DNA from: Fragilaria crotonensis
Taxonomy: Eukaryota; Bacillariophyta; Fragilariophyceae; Fragilariales; Fragilariaceae
Direction of reading: 5' to 3'
Assembly (NCBI GenBank): GCA_022925895.1
Contig: JAKSYS010000022.1
Location: 62,001-126,000, forward strand
DNA: 64,000 bases
The notes under the pieces are model-generated. The model searched no databases. It had not been told where the DNA came from and saw only the letters and a list, made by a program, of their open reading frames with translations. Made by a program: the position numbers and the translations under genes. This document shows, one piece after another, positions 33,022-44,988 of this stretch; the first letter of the stretch is position 1; each line of letters starts with the position of its first letter.

Positions 33022-34215
33022 TCAATCATTCAACATGTTTGTAGTGTCAATCATGAAGGAGTATATTAAGCCTTGAGCTGCCTGAAGTTCATGTGCAGAA
33101 CCCTCAATTCGCTTCTGTGCCTGTCTCCCAGGATGCTTTGCAGCAGTAATTAGCAGTGACTCTGGATGCTGTGCACAAAAGTTCACTGGAGAGCCAAACC
33201 AAGACATATCATCAACAATGTGTAGCAACTCATGGAACTTTGGATCCTTCCATGCATTCTTGGCATTGTCCTTCTTTATGATGGTTCCCTTTTTCTTACC
33301 CATTTCTTATCATCCTCCTTTCCCTCTACTCTCAAAGGAATGGACTGTTTGCATAGTATATTCGTGAAATTGCGAATGGAATCCTGGTGTTTCTTCATTT
33401 CCTTGCAACATGTGCTGGATTTGAAGTTTTGCAGTAATGACTCTGGTTTAGCCAAGCATCAAAACAAAGGAGAGATTCAGATACTTCCAGGACCTCAGGA
33501 GCCTTCTTATTTATTGTTTTCTCAAGACATGATTGGATCATTTGCCATCCTGCATCATATTGGAAAGGATGACAAACAAAAAACAAGGCCAATGCGTTCT
33601 GATGCGGTTATCTTTGTCAAATTTGTTACCCCATTGCTCATATTGGTTGGGCAATGAGATTTGTGAAATGCAATTGCAAGTTCATCAGAGGTAGCCTTCA
33701 TGGATACTGGAAGGCTGTCCAAATAAGTTTTGTAACTTTCTAAACAACAAAATGCATGCATTGTCTCCACAGGAGTGGCACCGTAGATTCCTTGCTCAGG
33801 GTTGGCAAAGGCAATGTTTTCAAATGCATTTTCAAGTTTATGTTGAGACCATTGTTTCCTGAAATCATCATCATTCCTCCTGGCAATCACACCCATATCA
33901 GAGACTACCACATATTTGCAATGGGCATCACATTTTTTCAGGTCATCATGATTGACATCACAGCCCTGATGAGGGTGTTGGATTCCACTGGTGTGAACCC
34001 CATACCAACTGCACAACATATCCACTTCTTGCATATCTTGAATGATGAACGACACACATGTGACAATGTCAACCCATATTCTGCCCTTGGGACCAATTGG
34101 CAAATGAACACCATACAGTTGTGGTGAACATTTCCAAAAGGTAATCAAAACAGCATCAAGCTCCTAATGATAGATATGGATAGCATTGCCCATATGAAGT
34201 GTCTGCTTCTGAGCT
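33022..34215 (-). pseudogene. Plavaka-like transposase A, C-terminal half
   Basis: Minus-strand reading from the LINE-3 insertion leftward. Landmarks are DIVTCVSFIIQDMQEVDMLC (second catalytic-Asp region), WSQHKLENAFENIAFANP, GIYGATPVETMHAF (counterpart of the C-terminal 'TPDILHQ' box of Plavaka transposases), SNGVTNLTKITASERIGL, KFHELLHIVDDMSWFG, and the end HELQAAQGLIYSFMIDT. The frame changes near 33570-33550 and again near 33390-33300; at least one stop occurs near 34165. LINE-3 separates this half from 43528-44461. Plavaka-like enzymes are DDE transposases of the CACTA supergroup. This copy is decayed and clearly older than the insertions in it. Confidence 0.6.
34201..34215 (+). repeat. 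Target-site duplication of LINE-3, left copy
   Basis: GTCTGCTTCTGAGCT, repeated exactly at 43513-43527. The preceding T may extend it to 16 bases. Confidence 0.92.
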
Positions 34216-34310
34216 ACACAATTTTCTAATTTAGTTTTTCGCAAGTACGTTCTGTCCGCCGACCGTAGTTGCGTATACCGAATAGGAAGTTGTCGCGTGA
34301 AACCGATACC

Positions 34311-37300
34311 ATGACCATGACGGATGAGACGGCTATCGTACCTCCATCTGCGTTCCCGGATGACTGGGATCCATTGCACCCCTTGAATGGATTCCAGTGT
34401 AACAAGTGGTTTGATCATCCCACGACAACCGGACCAGATTGGTTCTCTAACGAAGAACGTGCTCGCCGCGAGGCAAACGCATATGCCTATCGCCAGATAG
34501 GTACTAAGGAACAGTGGAACAGGTATCTTCTTCTCGGATTCTTTACGTTTGACGACTGTGTCGAATGTGATAAAGTTTGGGCTGCTATGGAAACCGATCC
34601 CCTTCAAGTCCACCGGTCGATTTGGTATACTTTTCGCTTTCACATCGACCAGGAGATGAACATTCCTCCCATGTTGAACGCATGGGCTTTGAACGTGTCC
34701 CAGGCATATCTCGCGCATTATGATCCGACCACACTTCATGAAACAGATACACTTGCGTTTGAATGGAAGAAGATGCCCTTTATGACACGTATGGAAACCG
34801 ATGAGCAATCGGAATGGATACCAGTCACAAGGCGCAGACGTTCAAAGAGTCCCCCAGCACCCTCAACCGCAGCGGGAGTAGCACCAGAGGAAGTACGCCG
34901 TCTTGGAATGTTGAACTCTCTTACCACAGAAACAGTGGCACCTGTCGAGACCGTTACAACACCACAAATTATGCAGAATTCTGGAAAAAAGAAGTATCCC
35001 AAAAAATCTCGAACTCAACTTTCATGGTCCCAAGGATTACCGCCGGTCACAACTGTAAATGAAGACGATGAAGAGAGTGAAGATGAAGCACATCAGAAAA
35101 CGTGCGACACAGATCTAAACTCGGCATCCAAGCAATCCTCGCACACTCAGTCCAGTAAACTCCCTCCATATCAAAACATTTCAGCAAACGATGGTACATT
35201 TCGTGTGAATGTCAAGTGGCACCCACCCGAGAATACTCATGCGTACGAAAAAGATAAGAAGAAACTTAATGAGGCCATATACGATATTGTCAAAGTTATG
35301 GTTCCTCCGGAAGTGGGAATTTTCTATCGCTGGGAGAGTGAAGATCTCCTCATGTCTAAATCTGTGCAGGAATTGACTGCGACCGAACTTCGCGAGTTCA
35401 TTTCTCCAGCGATTACGTTCGTTCATGCTCAGCATCAGATTATCTTCGGACTCAGGATCAGTTTTCAAGTGTCCCCAGGAGTCTGGATGCGGAGTGACAT
35501 CATGAAAGGTTATTTCACGTCAAAAACGCTGGAAGTGCTCGTATCCAATTCCAAGAGCACGAGTGGAAAATGGTGACGGCAGGATATGTCTTGTTGAAAG
35601 CCCCCAACACAACGCAGCTATCTCGGTACACACAATTTTTGTGAAGTGTTCTCCCAAAGAACGCCCCATATTTTGATGTCGTGAGGTATAAGAAAACCCC
35701 AATGGACCAGCTGATCCCTCATCTCAGAATTCAATGTGGCGAAAAACATGTTACACCCCTGTGTCAGGCATTACTCCCAGTGTTGACGGGTCAAGGAAGT
35801 GCTATGTTTATACCCCGGTACGCTCTCGGCACGATGACAGAAGAAAAAATTAAAGGCCTTTTTTTGTTCCATGAAACATGGGCCCGGTCATTGAAAGCGA
35901 TTTCAATGTCTCCGCATGTTAATCACTTGGACCAAAAACGGATTGAATATAATGAGGATGGCACTACTACGGAACGATCTACCCGGGAGTGGGCGTCAAC
36001 AATCTTAGCACCGGACGATAGTTCTCCAGCATTATGCGACGTTGTAAATGGCCCTCCAGACCACAAAGCCTACTTGCTGGTGCCAAGCCATTATTTACAG
36101 GCGACTCAACACGCATGGCGATCTTATAAAGCAAGATTGTATCCACCAAAGCATCGCGAAGCACGGTTTCGAGATTTGTTACCCGGATTACCTGATGTTA
36201 TTCACATTCAAGCAGAAATCGAGGCTCATGTGTCGTTTTTCGAAAAACTCTCGGAAGCATCGGTTTGGAAACGGGCAGATCAAGGTTTTACTGGCTATAC
36301 ATCACCGAACACCATCGCAGGCAAAGGCACAGATGAAAGTTTGACCGCGAATTTGTCACGATCAGTCGCTAGCCCTGCGTGGCCGACACCAGCGGAAGCA
36401 TCTCTCAATGATAAAGACAACAGCCGTTCATTGTCATCAAACCACAAGGACCATCTATACGCCGATCATCGTCATCGTTCGGGTTGCGACACTTCTACTA
36501 GCACAGAAGATCGTAGCTTAGCGTCTACACGCTCACTCACCAATGCATCCAAAAATTCAACAAATGACACACGATTTTCGGAGCTTGAGAGCCAGATGCA
36601 AAGGAAACTACAGGCCCTAGAAGTGTCGGAAAAAGATCCTCCGAAGGCTTCTATCTATGGAACAACAGTTTTCTCGGATCGATGATCTTGATAAAAAATT
36701 GGTGGCGGTGACAGACAAACTAGCTCTTGCAACTGAACAAATGGAGAAATCAAATCAGACGCAACAAAACATCTCATCGGATATGGAAGATATGAAAGCT
36801 CATACAGCGCAACAATTTGAAGAGATGAATAAACGTCTTCTTTCGAATATGGAAGGCCAGGATAAGATCTCCACAACAATGCTTGATCTTCGGGAACACT
36901 TTGAAAAAATGTCCTCATTCATTGAAAGCTTAGCCAATAAGATGGAACTCGATCGGAAAAAGGCAGCACGAAAGTCCTTATCACAAACTACAAGTATCCC
37001 CAGAGGCCATTCTGTTGACGCAAGCGTTGAGTCTTGCACCTCACGTTCCACAAGTAACGCTAGCACAACGTCCGGTTCATCCATTAAGTCCAAGTCTTCG
37101 GTTCAGTCAACTGCTTCGTCTACTGAGTATCGATCGCCGGAAAAGAAAAAGCAGCGATCACATGGAAAACATGGTACTTTACCAACAATGGCAACACACA
37201 GCGACGGCATTTCCTCTGACGATTTCGAAGAATGCCAAAGCCCGGAGTTTATGGAGCTATGTACAAATTTGGACCATGATGCGTTCCGAAGCCTCGACGA

Positions 37301-37452
37301 TTCGCGGCATCACACCAATATTCAGAGAGATGACATCACGCAGCGTGACCCAACCAAGAGTAGAGGTACCTTCCTCCGATTCTCCACCACTTGCTCCCCT
37401 AGATCCACAATACAACATTTCCACGGATCTAGCTGGAGCGGCGAACACATGA
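34311..37452 (+). pseudogene. LINE-3 ORF1, frameshifted
   Basis: The start is the ATG at 34311 (ACCATGACC), the same context as LINE-2. Similarity to LINE-2 ORF1 runs through FSNEERARREANAYAYRQ, LTATELREFISPAITFVHA, and QCGEKHVTPLCQALLPVLTG. A stop at 35574-35576 and frame changes near 35577-35690 and 36650-36690 break it. A long coiled-coil (about 36657-36960, for example EQMEKSNQTQQNISSDMEDM) then follows, longer than in LINE-2, and the frame changes again before the end. The TGA at 37450 overlaps the start of ORF2. Confidence 0.68.
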
Positions 37453-40400
37453 GCGCAGCGAGTTCTCTGGATAAACGACTTGCCGAACACGGCGAACCCA
37501 TGGCGGATCAGACTACAGATACACTCCTTGAAAAAGCGCAACATCAATGGAAGAACTTATTCAGCAGACCTATCTCTCCAACGATGACTTCCAAGTTTAA
37601 GGAGCAAGGACGTCGCCAACCAAGTCTTCTCACCAGGGGTAATCAAAGAGAAAATGAACCCTGGGGAGATCTTTTATCAGGGAAAGCTCCGCTCATCACT
37701 CGAGTATATATTCAAAATGTGAATGGTTTATCCATCGATCGACGAGGCGGGCAATTGAATGATATTTGCGAAGTGATTCGAGAAACCCAGGCAGACATTT
37801 TTGTGGTCAGGAACACAATCTCGACGTTACTCAAATGCGCATCGAAGTATTCTGTATGACACAGTCCGACAGCATTGGGATAGAACCAGATTCATTGCAG
37901 GTACTACACCTATCCCGTTTGCGACCCATTATAAACCAGGAGGTACGTTCCTTCTTACTATCGGCAACGTTTCAGGAGAATTGTCAACCAAGTCAAGACC
38001 GGTGGGGTCGATGGGTGATTCAAGAGTTCTCTGGGCGAGCAGGCATTAAATTGATCATTGTGTCCGCATACCAGCCGGTCGACCGAAGAGGACACGAAGG
38101 GAACTTGACGGTAGCAAGTCAGCATAGGAGTCTCCTCCTACAAACACAGGACGCTCTCAACAATCCGAGATCAGCGTTTCGTAGGGATCTTTTAGAGACA
38201 CTGAGGACATACAAAAAAGCAGGTTCTGATATCCTTCTGGTTGGAGACTTCAACGAACCCTTCGGCTCGGACCATGATGGCTTAAGTTTCATCGCCGCTG
38301 AACTTCAACTAGTAAATCTCGGCAACTATCGACACTCCTCCAAAGTTCCTGCTACGTACGCGAGAGGTTCCAGATGCCTTGATTACGCCCTCGGTAGCGC
38401 AAGAGTGCGCGATGCCTTGATCTCTATGGGATATGAATCCTTTAATGCTCGTTTGTCGTCTGACCATCGCGGCTATTTCTTGGATTTTGATACCCAGAAA
38501 TTGTTTGGGAGTCTAACCCCTGATTTGGCAACTTCAGCTCGACGCATGCTTAAAGCCAACAACCCACATCAAGTCACAGCGTATATTAATAAAATGTACG
38601 AGCTTCTTCAAGAACACAATGCATTTGCTAGGGGAAAGCGATTGACATTTTTAGGGAACCGACATCAATTTGCGGAGCGTCTGGATCGAGATCTCCTTGC
38701 AGCAAGTTTGGCGGCTGAAGCATCTATTCCACAGTTTGGCGAACACGCCTGGTCTGCAGAATTATCAATGGCTAGACGTCGTGTCCAGTACCTCAAGAAA
38801 TGTTTATCGATCACCAAATCGGGACTTGATCTCACGCAAATTCAGCAGGAATATGCTCCAGAATTTCAGACGACAACATTCCGAACAATAAAGAGCAATG
38901 TTCTTGTTGTTTACGTTTAGCGAATCGCGAAGTTCATCGGATTATTAAGCAGAGTTTTGTTACCCGAGATACGGAGCGGCGACAGCGCATCCAGAGCTCG
39001 AGAAGTCGATTCGAGTTTCTGATCAACAGACAGCAAAACGGTTGAGACGCATCAAGAAGGCCGAGGACATCAAAGCAGTTACAACAAAACTTGAAACGTT
39101 AGGAAACATCATCGATCAGGTATCGTTAGGCTGGAGATTCCACTGTGCAACGAAGACGATCCTGCTACTTGCACCCAGTGGACACAAATTGATGTGCCTT
39201 CGGAAATAGTTCGGCTGCTCCAAGAACGTAACCGACGCCATTTTGGCCAAGCGCACGGAACACCCTTCACAATTCCACCACTCGCAGAATTACTGGGTTA
39301 CACAGGTATTGGCGAAGCGCAGCAACAGTTTCTACACGGAACATTTGACGTCACAGGTTACGACGAGAGTGTTAAGCTTTTGATCCGCCATCTTCAGTAC
39401 TCACATGAGTGGTCCCGCGATCTCATTCGACCAACGATAAGTGACGACGACTTCTGTGAGAATTGAGACTCTGGTCTGAATCAACTACAACTTCTCCCTC
39501 AGGAATGCACTTGGGACACTATAAGGCTCTAATCTCCCGGCATTCTTTTTCTTCCGATGCGCCAGATGAAGATTTGACCCCGGAATTCATAGCAAGCCGT
39601 GATGAATTGAATTATAGACAGCAAGCCCTCCGCCAACTTCGTCTGGATATGATTAATTATGCACTCGAGAGGGGTTACTCGCTTCAGCGTTGGCAAAAAG
39701 TCGTCAACACGATGCTCTTCAAAGATCCGGATAATGTGCGATTACACCGCACAAGGGTCATTCACATCTACGAAGCGGATTTTAACCTTTTCCTCGGTAT
39801 CAAGTGGAGAGCAGCGATGCATCAAGCCGAAGATCTTCGTCTCCTTAATGAAGGGCAATTTGGGTCACGGCCATATCGTAATGCCACAGATCCTGTTTTC
39901 ATCGAAGAACTTCAATTGGAAATCTCTCGAGCCACCCGAAAGCCAGTTGTGTTGACTAACTATGATGCCACAGCGTGTTATGATCGGATTATCCCGAACC
40001 TAGGGATGACAGTTAGTCAGAAATATGGTGTTCCGGCAGAAGTCACCGAGAGCAACGCTTCGACCCTTGAAAAAGCTGAGTTTCATGTTCGAACAGAACT
40101 CGGAATTTCCCCCACGAGTTACCGTCACGAACCAGAATTCCCAGTGTATGGCACAGGCCAGGGAAGTGCAAACTCACCGGCTATTTGGTGTTTTCTATCT
40201 AGTACCCTCTTCGATTGTTATGATACCAGGGCACATCAGGCAATTTATTGGGATACTCATAATGATGTCAGAGTCCATTTTGGTCTTATTGGATTTGTTG
40301 ATGACTGTAATGGTCAAACAAACGCCTTTGGAAGCGACGGCTCGACTGCGACAGTTCATCAGATAGTCTCTCAAGCCCAGGCTAACGCGCAATGCTGGTC

Positions 40401-43392
40401 AGACCTCTTACACGCAAGCGGTGGCGCCCTCGAATTGAGCAAGTGTTCCACTCATATTCTTCAATGGCAATTCTCGCTTTCGGGAGCACCAGTGTTAGTT
40501 CCGATGCATTCTTGCCCGGAAGTATCTATGGAAGTCTGGGATCGTCAAGCGGATTCAGAAAAAACACTACAAGTACTTCCGGCTTATAAGGCTCACAAGA
40601 CTTTAGGACACTACAAGGACCCAGCGGGAACACGAGCAATACCGCCAATTGAAAAGAAGAGCGATGCAATTACGGCCTTTATGTGGGAGACTCGCTTAGT
40701 CGCCTCGAAGCGTGGACGTTTTATTTTGCATGTTATTTACCGGCAGTGAGTTATCCGTTGGCTAACTCGTCTCTTACCAAACTGGACCTCGAACGTGTGC
40801 AGCGGAAAGCAATGTCTATAATTGTTCCACGTTGCGGATTCAATCGCAATACCAAGAAAGCGATTTTATATGGTCCCTTAGCCCTTGGAGGTGCTAATTT
40901 TCGGTCTCTGTATGTTCAACAAGGGGTTTCTCAAGTCATGATGTTCATTCGACATTGGCGCAAACAGTCGCTGACTGGGAGGTTGCTACGCATCGCTGTC
41001 TCTTGGTTCCAGGCTCAAGTCGGCGTTTCGTTCTCGATTCTTGAAAATGTTCATTCTGCGTTGCCGCAACTCGAATCCAAATGGCTCAGCTCCCTTAGAT
41101 TGTTCTTAGCCAACATTGAGGCAAAGCTTCGACTTGATGAGACTTATCTTCCTGCACTCCAAAGGTTGCACGATTTCTGCATCATGGACGCGGTGATAGC
41201 ATCGGGACGTTTTACTCCTAAGGAGATTTGTCGAATTAACTATTGCAGATTGTTTTTACAGGCAACCACTGTTTCCGATTTGACAAGTATGAACGGTCGT
41301 ACCTTGGATCACAATAAACTGAGTGGGCGTCATTCGCTTCTCAGTAGTTTCACCCATGGGACATCTATCTATCAAGAACGACCCTCTGAGTCAACTTGGA
41401 AGCTGTGGTCGAAGGCAAACACCCTATGGAGCAGGTCGGATGGCACTCTCATCCAACCTCTCGGTGATTGGATCATACCCATCCACCAAATGCATCAGCG
41501 CCACCCGGCGTACTGGTTCGCCGGTCATTTGTGGGTTCGGCTTCAGGAGCAGACATACGGAAATGTACTCCGACATCATCGGATCGATGTTTCCGTGAAA
41601 CGCGTACCTATTGCGAATGGAGTTCGCTCCCTCCACTGGCGGTTCCCATGCTTGCCTTACAATCGAAACCTGAGTATTGGACAATTGCTCACCAAACTCA
41701 TATCCTGGAAATAAATCGCCCTCCTTTTGCAGGTACATTCACACAATTCGTCGCGTCACTTCCTGCCTGGGAGTTAGAGCTCTTGCATCACGTGGAGATG
41801 GAAGAAGATCCTTTCTCCGTTGCGCTGGCCCTTGAACACGGCATTCGAGCGGTTAGTGATGGCTCCGACTGGGACCAAATCCAAGGGAGTTTTGGTTGGG
41901 CGATGAGCACGGACCTCGGAGAACGTTGTGCGAAAGGCATGGGACCAGCTCGAAGTGCTTCCCCTCATGCATATAGGTCCGAAAGCTATGGATTGTTGTC
42001 CCTGCTGTGTTTTCTCCGTCGCCTTGCTGAGTTTACAGGTAAACATGATCCTTGGTTCGGTATAGTGGCAACCGATAGTCAAAGTTTGATCGATACGATC
42101 ACTCAGAAGCGACCTCCCAGTACACAACGCCTAAGTGACATTTTTTCCCAGGACGACAAAGCGGTAATTAAGAGCTTCCGTTGGATCCCACCATACCCGA
42201 ATGGGACATTATTCGAGGTATCCAGGTTCTTCTTCAAGAAATGCCAGAGATCACGATCCAACATGTTAAGGGTCATCAGGATCGAGATATCCCGTATCGG
42301 AACCTTTCCCTTCTAGCACAGCTGAATGTTGATGCCGACGCCCAGGCTTCGAGGTACCAGCAAGAGTTGGGATCGTTTCAACCGGACGTGTTACTCACTG
42401 AGTGGGCAGGAGTTCACCTGGATCTCCCTACGGGGACGGTGACTTCACACTACGAAACGGCTCTTAGATATCACGCGACAGCGCCAGCGTTGCAGTCTCA
42501 TATGCAGGAAAGATTTTCCTGGACGCCCCAAATCATGGCAACCATTAATTGGGACGCTCACGGCAGAGCATTGCGACGTCATTTAGACAAACGAACACAC
42601 TTGGTGAAATTGGTCCATGAGATTCTCCCGACAAATTCAAAGCTCCATCGAAACAATCCTCGACGGAATAAGTGTCCTTGTTGTCCAAACATTGAAAATT
42701 GGCAGCATATTCTTCGTTGTCAGTCGGCGGCCTACGCGTCATGGCGTACAAAGTTTTTGCAGACTGTGGAACATCGATGTAACGAGCTCAACACCATGCC
42801 CCGTCTGAAGGCGTTATTGATGACGGTTCTCCATACATGGATTACTTTTTCGCCAGACGAGGCGGCTCAGTTTCAACATGACCCGTCAGGCCATCCTTCG
42901 TCGATTAGACGACTGGTTTTCCAGCAGAATGCTATCGGATGGGACCATATCTTTCTGGGACGTTTTAGTATGGAGTGGAGTTCTATTCAAGACGAGTATT
43001 ATGCCCGGCAGGCGCATTCTATTGAGACGAAGCGATTAACGGGCGCGCGGTGGCAAGTCGCGATTATCAGTACACTGTGGCAGCAATGGTTCCTTTTATG
43101 GGAAGTGCGGAACAAAGCCCTTCATGGCGATGACGCCAGATCGCGGGCACAAGCTGACCGGAAAATGGTAGAACGTACTTTGACCGATATCTACGATCTT
43201 CGCAACCAAATGGAGCCGAGCGTGCAAAGTTTACTCCACCGCGATATCTCTGCACATTTTTCCAAAACAACAGCGTAAAATAAAAACTGGCTTGCAGTGT
43301 ATGGCCCGCTCGTCAAGGCAAGCGTCAAGAGGCGAGCTAAAGCAATTCAAGGAGTCAAGTCAATTCGTCATTACTTTGCGGGTCTAAGGTAA
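37449..43392 (+). pseudogene. LINE-3 ORF2 (endonuclease, RT, RNase H), frameshifted
   Basis: The ATG at 37449 overlaps the ORF1 stop as ATGA. Endonuclease: YIQNVNGLS near 37709, GQEHNLDVTQ near 37807 (Glu, after a frame change in a T run near 37800), LLVGDFNEP near 38233, RCLDYALG, LSSDHRGYF near 38456. RT: YDATACYDRI near 39961, GTGQGSANSP near 40150, FVDDCNGQTN near 40297. RNase H: SDGSDWDQIQ near 41856, VATDSQS near 42067, HVKGHQD near 42262, NVDADAQA near 42323. Zinc pattern CPCCPNIENWQHILRC near 42673. Frame changes lie near 37800, 38920-39190, 39460, 40640-40690, 41590 and 42130; a nonsense codon at 43276 replaces the Tyr found in LINE-1. Confidence 0.8.
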
Positions 43393-43419
43393 GCGGGAGT
43401 CAGATAATGTTGCTAGCCG

Positions 43420-43436
43420 CTACCGTCACACGGTAG
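43420..43436 (+). other. LINE-3 3'-UTR hairpin
   Basis: CTACCGTCACACGGTAG is a perfect 7-bp stem with a 3-base loop. The same site in LINE-1 keeps the fold although two stem bases differ. Confidence 0.65.
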
Positions 43437-43512
43437 TGTCTAGTCGTGTGGGTCGAGTGTTTGTAGTCTGAACACAGCGGCAGCACGCTAAACTAGAACT
43501 GAGGTTTTTTTT

Positions 43513-43527
43513 GTCTGCTTCTGAGCT
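43513..43527 (+). repeat. Target-site duplication of LINE-3, right copy
   Basis: GTCTGCTTCTGAGCT directly after the T run that ends LINE-3. Confidence 0.92.
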
Positions 43528-44461
43528 GATGATGACTTCCTCTTGGGGAGAAACCCTTGATAGCCCCATGCCTTGATACTCCTTCTTATTTTTCTGTAAA
43601 ATGACTGGAGTGAACATGTATGGCTTCTGTGGCGATCATTCCCTGTCATACAATCAATCCATTGGATGATTACACCAAACAATTGCTTCTGGGGATCTGT
43701 GATAAGTCAATTGTATGCCTTGCAACCAAAATATTGTTGCCTTTCAATTTGTGGTAGGGCTTCAGGGGATCGTTGATATCAATTGCAAGGTTTTTGCAGT
43801 CGTAATGCTTGAATTTTGCAGCAAACTTAGCAACTGTGAAGCAAAATCAAAACATATCAGATCAGATGTAGAACCATGATCTACATCAACTCTTTGAACA
43901 TAGGAAGCAGTCTCTTGCCATAACAACCTGAGTTGATTTGGGCAACAACATTTTGGAACATGAGAGTCCACCCACTGGGTTGTAAGAATAACTATCAGCT
44001 GATGCAAAGCATGACCGCTCCAGAACGTTACCAAAAGTGAAGTTCGGTGCATTGGCATGGTCCAGGATTGTGAGGAGAGAAACAGTCCATTTCTGATCAG
44101 TAGTACACATAAAGTTGGAACAAAATGATGGGGCTTCCACATCTTCATTGATTGCAGAATTGGTACAGGTACAAATGTTTGGGTTATCATCACTTAACAC
44201 TGACAGATTATCTTTTTTGTTGCTGTCAACAATATCCTCACAAGCACTTTGAACTTCCACACCATTGCCACCCCCAGACTGCAGAAGGTTGTCTGAGCCA
44301 ACAAAATCCATGTGGGGATCATTCACCATATGTTGCCTTAAAAGAGAAGGATTTTTGTTACTTGTCCATGTGACATTCCCATCTTCATGAAGACGGCAAT
44401 GATGTGAAACAGAAGCACCATGTGTTGCTGCACAGTGTGATTTCTTCACTATGATTATGTT
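43528..44461 (-). pseudogene. Plavaka-like transposase A, N-terminal half
   Basis: Minus-strand reading between Copia-2 and LINE-3. It shows TTDQKWTVSLLTILDHANAP and YSYNPVGGLS, then DFASQLLSLLQ, then VIIQWIDCMTGND (probable first catalytic Asp), then MFTPVI and IKAWGYQGFLPK. This order corresponds to FAIDKTT ... LEPIVISYG ... MRVLGFI of the better kept gene at 55122-58558. Frames change near 43885, 43740 and 43610. The gene continues at 34215 on the other side of LINE-3. Confidence 0.55.
44457..44461 (+). repeat. Target-site duplication of Copia-2, left copy
   Basis: ATGTT, repeated at 50642-50646. Confidence 0.75.
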
Positions 44462-44714
44462 CAATTAAATCCGTCGCAAGTGCGGCACATCCGCCCTTGC
44501 AGGAGATTGTCTCTAGCAGATAGAACTAATCACTAGTAGCAACAGCTTGCAACTTGATCAATTATAAAAAGAGTGAGATTTAGGTCTAGGAACACTTCTG
44601 ACTCCGCCCTGAAGAGTCATCCTGCGGGTCATTGTAAAGCTGAGCTAAATCCTTCGACGGTCGTGCTTATCCGGGTGTCCGAATAACTCGAACTCATGAT
44701 AGAATTCATTCAGT
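44462..44714 (-). repeat. Copia-2 3' LTR
   Basis: 253 bp; on the minus strand it begins TGAATGAATTCTATCATGAG. It is preceded, in element direction, by the purine tract GCCCGAGGGGAC. Confidence 0.88.
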
Positions 44715-44988
44715 CCCCTCGGGCTAGGCGTCACAGACAACTAGTCCGACCCATATTTATCATGCAGAGGCCGGCCACCATTGGCTAGTTTTGGTGGTTC
44801 CACGTGTCATCACGCGTACGTCCACCCATTCGCTTACATAAAGCTGGGGTTAGTGGTTCCACGTACGTCGTGTACTCCACTCGCATCATGTCACACCTGG
44901 ACATTTTGCACGCCAGTATCATGTCCGTTTTGGACACTTTACCAAAACGCGAGAACACAACTCTCTTAGTCGCGGTCCCGGAAGACAC

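Larger units (their letters stand above)
34216..43512 (+). mobile_element. LINE-3: full-length non-LTR retrotransposon with many frameshifts
   Basis: 9,297 bp flanked by a perfect 15-bp target duplication. The 5' end (ACACAATTTTCTAATTTAG and the block with TTCTGTCCGCCGACCGTA) matches LINE-2. The 3' UTR and hairpin match LINE-1, and it ends in a run of eight T. It has ORF1 and an endonuclease-RT-RNase H ORF2 but carries about eight or nine frameshifts or stops. It inserted into the Plavaka-like gene A, on the opposite strand to that gene. This copy shows the full length of the subfamily to which LINE-1 belongs. Confidence 0.92.
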
